Positions 37,119-48,595 of a DNA stretch of 64,000 nt are shown in pieces. Made by a program: the position numbers and the translations under genes. The notes below the pieces were generated by a model. It was not told the DNA's origin, did no database searches, and saw only the letters and a list, made by a program, of their open reading frames with translations. The stretch's first letter is position 1; each line of letters begins with the position of its first letter. The DNA is from Ectopseudomonas mendocina (lineage in GTDB: Bacteria > Pseudomonadota > Gammaproteobacteria > Pseudomonadales > Pseudomonadaceae), in the NCBI RefSeq assembly GCF_007049795.1, contig NZ_SCFY01000001.1:62001-126000 (forward strand). Direction: 5' to 3'.

Positions 37119-40100
37119 TCATACCGCTACTCCTGCCGCGCTACGCCTACTGAAACGGCGCGACAGGCGATCGAAGTACAGGTAGATCACCGGCGTGGTG
37201 AACAGCGTCAGCACCTGGCTGACCAGCAGGCCGCCGACCATCACAAGGCCTAGCGGCTGGCGCAGCTCGGCACCGGAGCCCGAGGCGAGCATCAGCGGAA
37301 TGGCACCGAACAGCGCCGCCAGGGTGGTCATCAGGATCGGCCGAAAGCGCAGCAGCGCCGCCTGATAAATCGCCGCCTCAGGCGCCATGCCCTGATTACG
37401 TTCGGCCTCAAGGGCGAAGTCGATCATCATGATCGCGTTCTTCTTGACGATGCCGATCAACAGGATGATGCCGATGATGGCGATCAGCCCCAGGTCTTTG
37501 CCCGTCAGCAGCAACGCCAGCAGCGCACCGACTCCCGCCGACGGCAGCGTGGACAAAATGGTGATCGGGTGGATGTAGCTCTCGTAGAGCACGCCCAGCA
37601 CGATGTACATGGTGACGATGGCCGCCAGGATCAGCAGCAAGGTCGACGACAACGACGCACGGAACGCCTCGGCAGCGCCCTGGAACTGGGTATTGATGCC
37701 ACCCGGCAGGCCGATCTCCTGCTCGACCCGCTCGATCACCGCCACTGCCTCGCCCAGCGACACGCCAGGCGCCAGGTTGAACGACAGGGTCACCGCCGGG
37801 AACTGACCGATATGGTTGATCAGCAAACTGGCGGGCCGCTCCTCGATATGCGCCAGGGATGACAGCGGCACCTGCTGGCCATCACCGGTGGCTACGTGAA
37901 TCTGACGCAACGCGGCCAGGCCGATACGCCCGCCATCGCGGCTCTCCAGCACCACGCGGTACTGGCTGGCCTGGGTGTAGATGGTGCTGATCTGGCGCTG
38001 GCCAAAAGCGTCATACAAAGCATCGTCGATAGTGCCGACGTTGATGCCCAGACGCGCCGCGGCGTCACGGTCGATATCCAGGAACACCTGCAGACCTCGG
38101 TTCTGCAGGTCGCTGGCCACGTCGGTCAGCTCCGGCTGCTCGCGCAGCGCCTCGACCAGACGCGGCGTCCAGGTTTCCAACAACTGGCTGTCAGGCGACT
38201 CCAGGGTGAACTGGAACTGGGTGCGGCTGATGCGATCCTCGATTGTCAGGTCCTGTACCGGCTGCATGAACAACTCGATACTGGGAACCTTCGCCAGCTC
38301 CGGACGCAGGCGCTCGATCACCTCGCTGGCGGTGACATCGCGTTCGGCGTGGGTTTTCAGGTTGATCAGCAGACGGCCGCTGTTGAGCGTGGGGTTATCG
38401 CCATCCACACCAATCGAAGAGGACAGACTCGCCACCGCCGGATCACGCAGGATCACGTCGGCCAGGCGTTGTTGGCGCTCGCTCATGGCGCTGAAGGAAA
38501 TCGACTGCGGCGCCTCGGAAATGCCCTGGATCACACCGGTGTCCTGCACCGGGAAAAATCCCTTGGGCACCGCCATATACAGCAGCACGGTCAGGCCCAG
38601 CGTAGCCACCGCCACCAGCAGGGTCAGCGGTTGGTGACGCAGCACCCACTGCAGCCACACGCCATAGCGTTGGATCATGGCGTCGATGGCGCCACCGGCG
38701 GCGCGATAGAAGCGCCCTTCCTCCTCGGGCTTCTCGGCCTTGAGCAGGCGCGCGCACATCATCGGCGTGAGGGTCAGCGACACCAACAGGGAAATCAGGA
38801 TGGCCACGGCCAGGGTGATGGCGAACTCACGGAACAGCCGGCCCACCACATCGGCCATGAACAGCAGCGGGATCAACACGGCGATCAGCGACAGGGTCAG
38901 CGAGACCAGGGTGAAGCCGATTTGCCGGGCGCCCTTGAGCGCAGCGTTGAGCGGCGTTTCGCCCTCCTCCAGATGACGGGCGATGTTCTCCAGCATGACG
39001 ATGGCGTCGTCGACCACGAAACCGGTGGCAATGGTCAGCGCCATCAATGTCAGGTTGTTGATGGTGAAACCGGCCAGGTACATCACGCCGAAGGTGCCGA
39101 TCAGCGACAGCGGCACGACGATGGACGGAATCAGGGTCGCCGACAACTTGCGCAGGAACAGGAAGGTCACCATCACCACTAGGGCGATGGCCAGTAGTAG
39201 CTCGTGCTGCACATCGCGCACTGCAGCGCGGATGGTCTGGGTGCGGTCGGTGAGCACCTTGACCTCGACGCTGGCCGGCAGGCCTTCGGTCAGGTGCGGC
39301 AGCAGGGTCTGGATGCGGTCGACCACATCGATGACGTTGGCGCCGGGTTGGCGCTGCACGTTCACCAGCACCGCCTGGTTGCGATTGGCCCAGGCGGCCA
39401 GGCGCTCGTTCTCGGCGCCGTCGATGATCTCGGCGACATCCTTCAGGCGCAGCGCGGCACCATTCTGATAACTGAGGATCAGCTCGCGATATTCCTCGAC
39501 CGACTTCAACTGGTCGTTGGCATCGAGCTGGGAAACCCGCGTAGGCCCGTCGAAGTTGCCCTTGGGCTGATTGACGTTGCTGGCCGTGATCAGGCTGCGC
39601 ACGTCGGCCAGGCTCAGGCCATAGGAGGCGAGCGCCTCCGGGTTGACGCGAATGCGCACGGCTGGACGTTGCCCGCCGGCCAGGGTCACCAAGCCGACAC
39701 CGCTGGTTTGCGCCAGCTTTTGCGCCAGGCGGGTATCGACCAGGTCGTTGACCTGCGGCAGCGGCATCGTCTTTGAACTCACCGCCAGGGTCAGCACTGG
39801 CGTATCGGCCGGGTTGACCTTGTTGTACACCGGCGGCGCCGGCAGATCGCCAGGTAACAGGTTGCTCGCTGCGTTGATCGCCGCCTGCACTTCCTGCTCG
39901 GCCACCGCCAGGGAGACATCGAGATTGAAGCGCAGGGTGATCACCGAGGCGCCGCCCGAACTGGTCGAGGACATCTGCTTGAGCCCGGCCATCTGCCCGA
40001 ACTGGCGCTCCAGCGGCGCGGTCACGGCGCTGGTCATCACATCCGGGCTGGCGCCTGGATAGAGGGTCAGCACGCGGATGGTCGGGTAATCCACCTCCGG

Positions 40101-40211
40101 CAGCGCCGACACAGGTAGCAGTCGGTAGGCGATCAGGCCGCTGAGGAAGATCGCCACCATCAACAGCGTGGTAGCGACCGGCCGCAGGATGAATGGGCGG
40201 GAGATGTTCAT
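37119..40211 (-). CDS. muxB: RND multidrug efflux transporter, MuxB/MdtB-type
   Basis: This 1030-residue RND transporter is a paralogue of the muxC product. It begins [20 protein letters not shown] and carries the relay motif [17 protein letters not shown] and the twelve-helix pattern. It partners MuxC in a mixed trimer, with MuxA as adaptor. Its ATG overlaps the muxA stop by four bases. The downstream muxC is separated by a 133-bp repeat-filled spacer instead of an overlap. Substrates of the P. aeruginosa homologue include aztreonam, novobiocin and macrolides; that is family knowledge, not visible here. Confidence 0.93.
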   Translation of the reverse strand: MNISRPFILRPVATTLLMVAIFLSGLIAYRLLPVSALPEVDYPTIRVLTLYPGASPDVMTSAVTAPLERQFGQMAGLKQMSSTSSGGASVITLRFNLDVSLAVAEQEVQAAINAASNLLPGDLPAPPVYNKVNPADTPVLTLAVSSKTMPLPQVNDLVDTRLAQKLAQTSGVGLVTLAGGQRPAVRIRVNPEALASYGLSLADVRSLITASNVNQPKGNFDGPTRVSQLDANDQLKSVEEYRELILSYQNGAALRLKDVAEIIDGAENERLAAWANRNQAVLVNVQRQPGANVIDVVDRIQTLLPHLTEGLPASVEVKVLTDRTQTIRAAVRDVQHELLLAIALVVMVTFLFLRKLSATLIPSIVVPLSLIGTFGVMYLAGFTINNLTLMALTIATGFVVDDAIVMLENIARHLEEGETPLNAALKGARQIGFTLVSLTLSLIAVLIPLLFMADVVGRLFREFAITLAVAILISLLVSLTLTPMMCARLLKAEKPEEEGRFYRAAGGAIDAMIQRYGVWLQWVLRHQPLTLLVAVATLGLTVLLYMAVPKGFFPVQDTGVIQGISEAPQSISFSAMSERQQRLADVILRDPAVASLSSSIGVDGDNPTLNSGRLLINLKTHAERDVTASEVIERLRPELAKVPSIELFMQPVQDLTIEDRISRTQFQFTLESPDSQLLETWTPRLVEALREQPELTDVASDLQNRGLQVFLDIDRDAAARLGINVGTIDDALYDAFGQRQISTIYTQASQYRVVLESRDGGRIGLAALRQIHVATGDGQQVPLSSLAHIEERPASLLINHIGQFPAVTLSFNLAPGVSLGEAVAVIERVEQEIGLPGGINTQFQGAAEAFRASLSSTLLLILAAIVTMYIVLGVLYESYIHPITILSTLPSAGVGALLALLLTGKDLGLIAIIGIILLIGIVKKNAIMMIDFALEAERNQGMAPEAAIYQAALLRFRPILMTTLAALFGAIPLMLASGSGAELRQPLGLVMVGGLLVSQVLTLFTTPVIYLYFDRLSRRFSRRSAAGVAV

Positions 40212-41437
40212 GCGTCATTCCGCGCCGCGGTCCGACCAGGCTCACGCCGCCCTTCGCTCTTGGATTCCTGCACCGCAGTGGGGTCGACTACCTCCACTTC
40301 GCTACCGTCCCGCAGACGATCGGTGCCTTCCATGACCAGCCGCTCGCCCGGCTGCACACCCTCGCTGACCATGCTGCGTTCAGCGTCGCTGGCGGCGATG
40401 GTGACCAGACGGATGCTCACCTTGTTATCGTCACCCACGACGTAGACGAAGGTACCCTGGGTGCCGAACTGCACCGCAGCGGACGCAATGATGGTGGCGG
40501 CCTCACGGGTTTCAACGCGCAGACGCACGTTGACGAACTGATTTGGGAAGAGCATCTGCTCGGCGTTGTCGAAGCGCGCCTTGAGCTTGACCGTACCGGT
40601 GGTGGTGTCGATCTGGTTATCCAGGCTTTCCAGTACGCCCTCGGCCAGTTTCAGGCGTTCGCCACGGTCCCAGGCCTCGACGGCCAGGGTCGTGCCGTCG
40701 CGGCGGTGCTGCAGCACGGCAGGCAGATCGCCCTCGGGGATGGTGAAGATCACCGCGATCGGATCGGCCTGGGTGATCACCACCAGAGGAGTGGTATCAC
40801 CGCTGCTGACCAGATTGCCGATATCCAGCTGACGCAGACCGAGACGCCCATCGATGGGCGCGCGAATCTGGGTGAAGTCGAGGTTGAGCTTGGCCGTGGC
40901 GACGTCGGCCTGGTTGCTCTGCAGACTGCCACGGTACTGGTTGACCAGCGCCTGTTGGGTGTCCAGGGTCTGTTTGGCGATGCTGTCTTCGTCGTACAGC
41001 CCCTTGTAGCGCTGTAGGTCCAGCTCCGCGTTCTTCAGTTGCGCCTGGTTTTCCTGCAGCGCCCCCTGCGCCTGCTGCAAGGCCACCTGGTAAGGACGAG
41101 GATCGATCACCGCCAGCAGGTCACCGGCCTTGACCTGCTGGCCCTCCTCGAACAGCACCTTGACCAGCTCACCGTCGACCCGCGAACGCACGTTGACCGT
41201 GTTGTAGGAAGTCACCGTGCCAAGCGCCTTGAGCTCGATGGCGAACTCACCCTGCTTGACCTCGGCCATGCGCACCGGCACAGGCCCCATGTCACCGAAA
41301 CGGCCACGGCCCATCTGCTGGCTTTCTGGCTTGCTCGGCCAGAACCACCACAGCAGCAGAAGCAGTACGGCGAGCAACGTCAGGCCAATCAGCCACTGAC
41401 GGGAGGAATTCGATGGAGACGGGGAAGCATTCGACAT
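40208..41437 (-). CDS. muxA: RND efflux membrane-fusion protein, MuxA/MdtA-type
   Basis: This 409-residue periplasmic adaptor is anchored by one N-terminal helix (about residues 16-31, [18 protein letters not shown]). It has a lipoyl/barrel-sandwich half ([20 protein letters not shown]), a coiled-coil hairpin, the second half-motif [20 protein letters not shown] and a beta-barrel. The ATG at 41437 is chosen; a longer frame to 41482 would add unneeded residues. It is the first gene of the muxABC-opmB operon, transcribed leftward. No clear promoter was recognised in the upstream gap. Confidence 0.92.
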   Translation of the reverse strand: MSNASPSPSNSSRQWLIGLTLLAVLLLLLWWFWPSKPESQQMGRGRFGDMGPVPVRMAEVKQGEFAIELKALGTVTSYNTVNVRSRVDGELVKVLFEEGQQVKAGDLLAVIDPRPYQVALQQAQGALQENQAQLKNAELDLQRYKGLYDEDSIAKQTLDTQQALVNQYRGSLQSNQADVATAKLNLDFTQIRAPIDGRLGLRQLDIGNLVSSGDTTPLVVITQADPIAVIFTIPEGDLPAVLQHRRDGTTLAVEAWDRGERLKLAEGVLESLDNQIDTTTGTVKLKARFDNAEQMLFPNQFVNVRLRVETREAATIIASAAVQFGTQGTFVYVVGDDNKVSIRLVTIAASDAERSMVSEGVQPGERLVMEGTDRLRDGSEVEVVDPTAVQESKSEGRREPGRTAARNDA

Positions 41438-41610
41438 GGCAGGCGCAATATCACTTTTGATGGGAGTCGGCACGATAAGCACTGGCCCGCGTCAAGCAAA
41501 GCCCATTTACCCGCTTTTTACGCTGCCCTTACGTTACTAACTGTTTGAGTCCGCGAAAAAATCTGCATCGGGCAACGGACTGTCGACGTGCCCAGAACGT
41601 TCGGCTTGGT

Positions 41611-41646
41611 GCACAAATAAAAACGGCCTGCGAAGCAGGCCGTTTT
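41611..41646 (-). terminator. Rho-independent terminator of tpx
   Basis: A 12-bp stem (41620-41631 with 41635-41646; AAAACGGCCTGC arm) has a 3-base loop and is followed on the minus strand by TTTATTTG. It lies 18 bases past the tpx stop and separates it from muxA. Confidence 0.88.
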
Positions 41647-41663
41647 ATCGAACCAGCTGCGAG

Positions 41664-42164
41664 TTACTTCAGCGCGGCCAGAGCAGCTGCGTAATTCGGC
41701 TCATCAGCGATCTCGCCAACCAGCTCGCTGTGCAGCACCTTGTCGCTTTCATCCAGCACTACCACGGCGCGCGCGGCCAGGCCGGTCAGCGGGCCGCTGG
41801 CAATGGCCACACCGTAGTTCTTGAGGAAGTCGGCGCCACGCATGGTGGACAGATTGACCACGCTTTCCAGACCTTCGGCACCGCAGAAGCGTGCCTGGGC
41901 GAATGGCAGGTCAGCGGAGATGCACAGCACCACGGTATTGTTCAATTGACCGGCTTCGGCGTTGAACTTGCGTACGGAAGTAGCACAGGTCGGGGTGTCG
42001 ACGCTCGGGAAGATGTTCAGCACCTTGCGCTTGCCAGCCAGGCTGGCCAGGGTGACGTCGCTCAGGTCGCCAGCGACCAGGCTGAACGCCGGCGCCTGTT
42101 GGCCGGCCTGCGGCAGTTGACCGTCGACCTGCACCGGGTTGCCTTTGAGAGTGACTTGCGCCAT
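41664..42164 (-). CDS. tpx: Thiol peroxidase
   Basis: This 166-residue atypical 2-Cys peroxiredoxin reduces hydrogen peroxide and alkyl hydroperoxides with thioredoxin. The peroxidatic cysteine is C60 in [15 protein letters not shown] and the resolving cysteine is C94 in ARFCGAEG. An AGGA precedes the chosen ATG, and a short in-frame extension upstream is ignored. It is a single-gene unit with its own terminator, downstream of tamB on the same strand. Confidence 0.96.
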   Translation of the reverse strand: MAQVTLKGNPVQVDGQLPQAGQQAPAFSLVAGDLSDVTLASLAGKRKVLNIFPSVDTPTCATSVRKFNAEAGQLNNTVVLCISADLPFAQARFCGAEGLESVVNLSTMRGADFLKNYGVAIASGPLTGLAARAVVVLDESDKVLHSELVGEIADEPNYAAALAALK

Positions 42165-42339
42165 GGGAGTTTCCTTATCGTTCAGGGAGTTGAAGGGCAA
42201 ATGTGTGACATGGGGTTCGCCGTGGCGAATGCTCCATCGAATGGCAGGTCACGGCCCGACCATGCGTCCAGACTAGCGCAGAAGCGCCGCCGATACACCC
42301 GCAGCCATGTAGGGATTTAGCATAAAGGTGGCGCGACCA

Positions 42340-45300
42340 TCAGAAGTCCCGGCGATAGAACAGGTCGAGCGAGCTGGCCAGACCGCTGGCGGCCTCAAGG
42401 TACAGGCGCCGGCTCAGCTCGTAACGCAGAGCAATGGTGTTGGCCGGCTCGAACACACCCACGCCGTAACGCAGGCTCAGGCGCTCGGTGATATTGCCGC
42501 TGGCCACTACACTGGTGGTCACGCCACTGCCTTCGGTGTCGAGCTGGAAGTCCTGAATACCCAGGCTGTTGGCCAGGCCGGTGGTAATCGAACTGCTGCC
42601 GGCCAGACCGAGTGCCAGCGCTGCCTGGCCCAACATATTGTTGTCACCACTGCTCTGCCCCAGTGGCCGGCCCAGCACCAGATAGGACAGTGCCTGCTCC
42701 TGACTCATGGCCGGCTCGGCGAATACAGTAGTCGTGGGCTGCTCGGCGCTGCCGGACAAGCGAATACCGGCCACCACGGTGTCGACCCGGCGAATCGCTT
42801 CGACGTCGAGGAACGGCTGGTCGATGGGCCCGGTAAACAACAAGCGCGCGCGGCGAATGGTCAGGCGCTGGCCGTAAGCACGGTAGCGCCCGTTGACCAG
42901 ATCCAACTCACCACGCGTATCGAGGTCGTTGCCAATATGCACGCGTCCACGCAGGTCGGCAGTCAGGCCGAAACCGCTGAAGGCCAGCTTGTCCTGGCCA
43001 ACCTCGACATCGACATCCATGGCAATGCCCATGCCTTGATCGGCTTCCGGCACTTCACGACCGACCACCCGCGCGTCGTTGGAGACTTTCACGGTAGACG
43101 GCGGCAGCTCACGCACGCTGATCAGGCCGCGCGGCACACCAACTTTGCCGCTTACAGCCAGACGCTGGGCACGCAGTTGTAATTGCAGATCGGGCTCGAC
43201 CTCCAGCTCAGCGTAAGGCTCGACCTTTACCGGCAGACGCTGCCCCTGCATCGACAGATCACCAATCAATCCATCGGCCCAGTTCAGTTCACCGCTCAGG
43301 TTACCGCGGCCGTTCTCACCACTGCGCCAGTTACCCGATAGCTGCACCTGCTCACCCGCGATCAACGCCTGTAGCTGCAAATCCTCCAGGCTTACCGGCA
43401 GTTGGTTACCGGACAACTCACCGCCTTCCAGGCGTATCTGGCCGTTGATCTGCGGCGTCAGCAGATACCCGGAAATATTGCCACTGCCCTGCAGGCGCCC
43501 TTCTATTTTATCGGCGACTGGCACGAACGGGCGCAACACCGCCAGATCGAAGCCGCTCAGGCGGAACTCGCCATTCAGCGGTTTGTTCTCCGGCCTGGGG
43601 TCGATCTGCGCCTGCAACACCAACTCACCCAGGCGGCTGCTGACGAAACGCAGCTCACTGTCCACCCGCTGCGGGCGTAGCGTGCTATCCAGGCGCAGAA
43701 TGTCGTAGGGGAAGTCCAGCCACTGCTCTTCATCCGGCTGACGAATACGCAGGTTGCCACTGCCGGCATTCAGCGAGACCTGGCCGTTGGGGCCACTGTC
43801 GGGCAGCTCGACCTTGAGCTGTCCGTCGAGACGCCCCTGCCAGGCGAAATCATCGGGCAACCAGGGCTGCAGGCTGGCCAGGGGGAAATTCTCCAGGCGC
43901 CAGTCCAGGCTGGGCTGCGGCATCAGCCGTTGCTGCCCGCCGCAGAGGCTGGCGTCACCGGACTGCCAGCAATGCGCCCCCAGGTTCAGGCGGCCGCTGA
44001 CCAGGCGCTCCAGGCTCGCAGCCTGCTGCAGTTGCCAGTCCTGGTCGCCGCTCTGCACACGGCCACTGGCAATGCGCCCGCGCCAATCACCCTGCTCGCT
44101 GAGGTTACCGTCCAGTGCCAAGGCCAGCTGCAGCAGCGGGCCTTGCAGATTCAGCTCCAGTGCCTGACGGCGCTGGTCGCCACGCCCCTCAGCCTGTAGG
44201 CGCCCAAGATAGGTATCGCCGATACGGATACCGCGCAGATTCAAACCGATCTGCGCCTGCTGGCGAGCATCCAGCGTCGCGTCCAGCTGCAGGCGGCGCA
44301 GACTGGGGTCACCAAAAGCAACACGCTCCCCGCTCAACGCAAGCTGGCCTTGGGGCGCTTGCAGCGTACCGGCCAGGGACAGCTGGCCCTGTATCTGGCC
44401 TTGCAGGCCGGGCCAGAGCTGTCCCAGACGCGGCAACGCCAATTCCAGCTGACCACGCAAGCGCTGATCCAGCGCACCCTGGCCGCTGATCCGGTTATCG
44501 CCCAGGCGCACCAGTAATCGCTCGAGCTGCCACTGCTCGCCGGCACCGGCACCCTGCACCTGCAATTGCGCTGGCTGGCCACGCAGGCGGCCGTTGAGGT
44601 CGATATCGGCCTTGGCCTGCAGCGCACCGGCATTGAAGCTACCCGAGGTATTCAACGGCCCCGCCAGACTACCCGGCATCTCAGCCAGCCAGTAACCTGG
44701 GTCGAGGGCGCTGAGCTGCAGCATGGCCTGCCAATCGATAGCGTCGGCGAAACCGACCTTGACCACCCCTTCGGCACGGCCCTGGCCAGCCACCAGCTGC
44801 AATTGCAGCAGGCTGACCTGGCCGAGATCACCACTGACCGGACTGCTCAGACTGAAGTCCCCTGCCGGCCCCTTGAGCCGCGCAGCGAAGTTACCCAGGT
44901 AGTTACCTTCGCTGTAGCTGACTTCGGCCTGCAGTTGCTGCAGTGCCACCGGCGGCGGTTCATCCAGCGGGTACAGGCGCTGCCAGGGGAAATTCAGCCA
45001 ATCGAGTGTGGCATCAGCCTGAAACGCCTCGCTCCAGGCAAGCATGCCGCTGAGCTGCAGATGCTGCTGATCCTCCGCCTCGATGCGCAGCAATTCGATA
45101 TCCGCGCCCTTGGCATCGACCCTGCCACGCAAGGTCAGCGGCATCGGCGCCTGTTCGGCAGGCAGAGTGGCGCTGCCGTCGATGCGATAGCCGCTGCTCA
45201 GGTCACCCGTTGCCGACAAGGTAAGCGCCTGCAGGTGCAGCGTCTGCGGCAAACCGCTGCTGGCCTGGAAATCCTGGCTGGTCAGGCGCAGTTCAGCGGG

Positions 45301-46023
45301 CAGATGCTCAGCCAGCGCCTGCACCTGTCCTTCGAAACGAGCATCGAGATAGCCACTGCTATCGGCCTCAATCGTCAGGTTGCGTTGCAATTCGCCGCCT
45401 ACCTGCAGCGCCACCTGCCAGGCCTTGCCATCGACCTCCGGCAACTGCAGGCGACCACTCAGGGTCAAGGGCCAATTGCCCTGTGGTGTCAGCTGACCAC
45501 TGACGTCCAGACTCAGGTCGTCACGCTGCAAGGCCAGGCGCTGCAGCTCCACGCCCTGCTCGTTCCAGCTGGCGATCAGTTCGAGATCGCTCAGTTGCGT
45601 CTGGCCGTCCAGGCGCAGTTCGCCCAGCTGGATATCGCCCAGTTGCAAACGCAGTGGCAGGTTGAGGTTCGGCAGGCTCAACGGCTCATCGCTGGCCTCC
45701 CCACTTTCGGGCAGAGTCACGGCCACCTGCTGAAGATGCAGACGATCCAGGCACAGCGTCAAGCGCAGCAGGCAGGACGGCGACCAGGCCATGTCCAGCT
45801 GCTGCAGCTCCACACGCATCTCACCTTGCTGCCAGAGCAGCGCATCGGCCTGCCAGCCCCCCCCGAGACGTCCTGCGAAATTGTCGACCTGCAGCCCAGG
45901 CACCTGGGCCAGCAACCAACGGCTGCCGCCCTGGGTACCGAGCAGCACCCATAAAGCGGCTACGAGCAGCAGCACCAAGCCGAGCAAACCGCCGGCCAGC
46001 CATTTCAACAGGCGCCGGCTCAT
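42340..46023 (-). CDS. tamB: Translocation and assembly module subunit TamB
   Basis: This 1227-residue AsmA-like/DUF490 protein has one N-terminal membrane anchor (about residues 11-29). A very long beta-rich region follows, expected to form a lipid-binding groove spanning the periplasm. The C-terminal 300 residues are the conserved DUF490 domain, ending SGLASSLDLFYRRDF. TamB works with TamA in outer-membrane protein or phospholipid delivery. The start overlaps the tamA stop by four bases. Long open frames on the other strand here are shadows. Confidence 0.94.
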   Translation of the reverse strand: MSRRLLKWLAGGLLGLVLLLVAALWVLLGTQGGSRWLLAQVPGLQVDNFAGRLGGGWQADALLWQQGEMRVELQQLDMAWSPSCLLRLTLCLDRLHLQQVAVTLPESGEASDEPLSLPNLNLPLRLQLGDIQLGELRLDGQTQLSDLELIASWNEQGVELQRLALQRDDLSLDVSGQLTPQGNWPLTLSGRLQLPEVDGKAWQVALQVGGELQRNLTIEADSSGYLDARFEGQVQALAEHLPAELRLTSQDFQASSGLPQTLHLQALTLSATGDLSSGYRIDGSATLPAEQAPMPLTLRGRVDAKGADIELLRIEAEDQQHLQLSGMLAWSEAFQADATLDWLNFPWQRLYPLDEPPPVALQQLQAEVSYSEGNYLGNFAARLKGPAGDFSLSSPVSGDLGQVSLLQLQLVAGQGRAEGVVKVGFADAIDWQAMLQLSALDPGYWLAEMPGSLAGPLNTSGSFNAGALQAKADIDLNGRLRGQPAQLQVQGAGAGEQWQLERLLVRLGDNRISGQGALDQRLRGQLELALPRLGQLWPGLQGQIQGQLSLAGTLQAPQGQLALSGERVAFGDPSLRRLQLDATLDARQQAQIGLNLRGIRIGDTYLGRLQAEGRGDQRRQALELNLQGPLLQLALALDGNLSEQGDWRGRIASGRVQSGDQDWQLQQAASLERLVSGRLNLGAHCWQSGDASLCGGQQRLMPQPSLDWRLENFPLASLQPWLPDDFAWQGRLDGQLKVELPDSGPNGQVSLNAGSGNLRIRQPDEEQWLDFPYDILRLDSTLRPQRVDSELRFVSSRLGELVLQAQIDPRPENKPLNGEFRLSGFDLAVLRPFVPVADKIEGRLQGSGNISGYLLTPQINGQIRLEGGELSGNQLPVSLEDLQLQALIAGEQVQLSGNWRSGENGRGNLSGELNWADGLIGDLSMQGQRLPVKVEPYAELEVEPDLQLQLRAQRLAVSGKVGVPRGLISVRELPPSTVKVSNDARVVGREVPEADQGMGIAMDVDVEVGQDKLAFSGFGLTADLRGRVHIGNDLDTRGELDLVNGRYRAYGQRLTIRRARLLFTGPIDQPFLDVEAIRRVDTVVAGIRLSGSAEQPTTTVFAEPAMSQEQALSYLVLGRPLGQSSGDNNMLGQAALALGLAGSSSITTGLANSLGIQDFQLDTEGSGVTTSVVASGNITERLSLRYGVGVFEPANTIALRYELSRRLYLEAASGLASSLDLFYRRDF

Positions 46024-47747
46024 AGTTCAGGCCCCATGGAGAAATGCAGGCGCACACCACCGTCATCATCCAGCGCGTGGGCAAGGTCCAGGCGCAGCGG
46101 GCCCACCGGCGAAACCCAGCGCACGCCGAAGCCAACGCCAGTCTTCAGGGTGGGAATGTCCAGCGAATTGAAGGAGTTGCCCTGGTCGATGAAGGTCGCC
46201 AGGCGCCACTTGTCAGTGAGGCTGTACTGGTACTCGGCGCTGGCGGTGAACAGGTAACGGCCGCCGATCTTGTCACCTCGGTTGTTCTCCGGCGACAGGC
46301 TCTGATAGTCGTAACCGCGCACGCTCTGATCGCCACCGGCGAAGAAGCGCAGCGACGGCGGCACAGCGGAGAAACCATTGGTTTCGGTACCGCCGAACTG
46401 CACGCGGCCGAGCAAACGGTGATTGTCGAATACGGTGGTCAGGCCCTTGAGCATGACATTGCCATGCAGCACGTTGGCATCGGACAGCACGCCCTCGACG
46501 GCGCCGCGCAAGTCGAACTGCACGCGGTAGCCCTGGTTAGGGTCGAGCCGGTTGTCGCTGCGCAACAGCGAATAGCTGACGCCGGGCATCAGCAAGGTGC
46601 TCAACCCGGAATCGTCGCCCAGGCGATATTCCTCGCGCTGCCATTTCACCGACAACACGCGTTGCCAGCCACCGGGGCGCTGGCTGTGCCATTCCGGGCC
46701 GAGGGTGAGCAGCCGGCTCAGGCTGTCCTTGCTGGCCAGCTCTTCATACTGATAACCGCCGGCCAAGCGCAACTTGTCGGTCAGTGGCGGATCACCGGGA
46801 ATGTCGTACCACAGGCCAACGTTCTGCCGCGGTGCGGATAGCTCGGTTTCGATGCCGTAGCTATGCCCCTGCGGATTGCGCCAGTGGCGCGTCCAGTTGG
46901 CGCGCAGACGCGGCCCGACGTCGGTGGAAAAACCCAGCCCCAGCCCCATGGTGCGCGGCTCACGTACCTGCAGCGCCACCGCCACGGGAATGCGCAACTG
47001 GTCGGCCTGAGTCGGGATGGCATCAACTCGCACCGATTCGAAATAGCCGCTGGACTGCAGCGCCTGATACAGCTCGGCGATCAATTCGGAGTCGTAGGGT
47101 GTGTCCGGATCGAACGGCACCATGCGCAGCAGCAGCTCTTCATCGAACGGGAAGTCACCGCTGAAAGCGATATCGCCCAGGCTGTAGCGCGGCCCACTGA
47201 CGAATACCAGCTCAATATCGGCCACCCCGGCGGCCGGATCGATCTCCAGGCTCTGGCGAGAGAAGCGACCGTCGAAGAAACCGTAGCGCGACGCCTGATT
47301 CTGAATCAGCCGCTTGGCGTCCTCATAGCGCCCATGATTGAGCACCGAACCTGCTTTCAGACGGCTGGCATTGGGCACGCGAAAGGCCGGTAGCTCGCTG
47401 GCAGGCCCCTCAATGCGAATGTCGACATTGCGCAGACGGATGCGTTCGCCGGGCTCCACCTCGAGCACCAGGCGCGGTGTTTCCCCCTCTTCGATCCGGC
47501 TACGAATGCGCGCCTGGTAATAACCCAGGGCCTGAGCCGCCTTGTCGGCCTCGCTCTCGGCGATACGACGCAAGCGCCGCAACGACTGCGCGTCGCGCCC
47601 ATCCAGGCTGCCGACATAACCTTCGATATTGGCCTTGAGAGCCGAATTGCTCGGGGTGATTCGTACGTCGAGTTCGCTCGCTGCGAAGGCACCCGTACTG
47701 ATCAGCAGCAGCGCCAGGCTGCGCTGAATATGTCCATATACACTCAT
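46020..47747 (-). CDS. tamA: Translocation and assembly module outer-membrane protein TamA
   Basis: This 575-residue Omp85-family protein has a signal peptide cleaved after GAFA (about residue 22). POTRA domains cover residues 25-260, and a 16-stranded C-terminal barrel contains the lid-lock motif region FFAGGDQSVRGYDYQSLSP. TamA inserts in the outer membrane and pairs with TamB, encoded immediately downstream with an ATGA overlap. The ATG at 47747 is preferred; the in-frame upstream alternative is a GTG. Confidence 0.94.
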   Translation of the reverse strand: MSVYGHIQRSLALLLISTGAFAASELDVRITPSNSALKANIEGYVGSLDGRDAQSLRRLRRIAESEADKAAQALGYYQARIRSRIEEGETPRLVLEVEPGERIRLRNVDIRIEGPASELPAFRVPNASRLKAGSVLNHGRYEDAKRLIQNQASRYGFFDGRFSRQSLEIDPAAGVADIELVFVSGPRYSLGDIAFSGDFPFDEELLLRMVPFDPDTPYDSELIAELYQALQSSGYFESVRVDAIPTQADQLRIPVAVALQVREPRTMGLGLGFSTDVGPRLRANWTRHWRNPQGHSYGIETELSAPRQNVGLWYDIPGDPPLTDKLRLAGGYQYEELASKDSLSRLLTLGPEWHSQRPGGWQRVLSVKWQREEYRLGDDSGLSTLLMPGVSYSLLRSDNRLDPNQGYRVQFDLRGAVEGVLSDANVLHGNVMLKGLTTVFDNHRLLGRVQFGGTETNGFSAVPPSLRFFAGGDQSVRGYDYQSLSPENNRGDKIGGRYLFTASAEYQYSLTDKWRLATFIDQGNSFNSLDIPTLKTGVGFGVRWVSPVGPLRLDLAHALDDDGGVRLHFSMGPEL

Positions 47748-47815
47748 GGCGAAGGATGCTACCACGGACTACAGCCCGCGCCAGAGCCGTTGAGTTTCTG
47801 CCAGACAGCCGGGGT

Positions 47816-48460
47816 TCAGGCGCTTGCTTTGACCACTGGCTGAGGATTGGGATGGAAGAATACGTGCTCGACCACAGGGCCAATGGCCAGCTCACCAATT
47901 TCTTCGTAACCCTGGCGCCGATAGAACTCCAGATAGCGCGCATTGCCGGTGTCCAGCACCACCCCTTGCGAGCCGCTGTCCTTCGCGCACCAGTCGTGCA
48001 GCGCCTCGAGCAGTTGTTCACCGCGATGCTGGCCCTGGAACTCCGGGTGAATGCCCAGGAGCGGAAGCACGTGATAAGGACCGGGAGGCAGGCTGGCGAG
48101 CACCGCATCGTGGTATTCGAGGTAGCGCTTGGTGCAGCCAAAGCCGGTGCTCAGCAGCATGCGCAGACGCCAACCCCAACTTTCGGTGATATCCAGGCGA
48201 CGCTGTGGCGGTGCGATCAGCGCTGCGCCGATCAGCCGATCATCGATCAGCAGGCCGATGGCCGGCAGGTCTTCGGCGAAGTGCTGCTGCACCAACTCGC
48301 GAATAGTCGCGCGCACGCGCTGATCGAAACCCGGGCATTCGGCTTCGAACAGGTAAGCGAAGGTCGGCTCGTGACGATAGGCATGGTAGAGCAGCGAACG
48401 CACCTCGCGGGCGTAACCACCGTCGAGCATGCGCACTTCTGCTAGGGCGTTATGGGGCAT
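47816..48460 (-). CDS. GNAT-family N-acetyltransferase
   Basis: This 214-residue GNAT protein has its acetyl-CoA-binding block around residues 130-150 (LPLLGIHPEFQGQHRGEQLL) and the late motif YLEFYRRQGYEEIG. The N-terminal half (LLYHAYRHEPTFAYLFEAE) resembles those annotated as acetyltransferases of the polyketide-linked type. The acceptor is unknown. AGAGG precedes the ATG. It lies 68 bases upstream of tamA on the same strand and may share its transcript. Confidence 0.85.
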   Translation of the reverse strand: MPHNALAEVRMLDGGYAREVRSLLYHAYRHEPTFAYLFEAECPGFDQRVRATIRELVQQHFAEDLPAIGLLIDDRLIGAALIAPPQRRLDITESWGWRLRMLLSTGFGCTKRYLEYHDAVLASLPPGPYHVLPLLGIHPEFQGQHRGEQLLEALHDWCAKDSGSQGVVLDTGNARYLEFYRRQGYEEIGELAIGPVVEHVFFHPNPQPVVKASA

Positions 48461-48595
48461 GGCGGACCTCTGTTTTTATAAGTTGTGGTTCAGCGCGTCA
48501 CAGCCAACTTAGCACCAGCGCATGACACCCGCCAAGCGCTGGCCGCGAGCGCCGAGGATCGGCTAGCATCGCCTTTTGCCCAGGACCCGCTGCCC

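Noticed and set aside
44566..45954. 462-codon open frame antisense to tamB
   Set aside because: Gln/Leu-rich mirror of tamB codons, with no start signal or domain.
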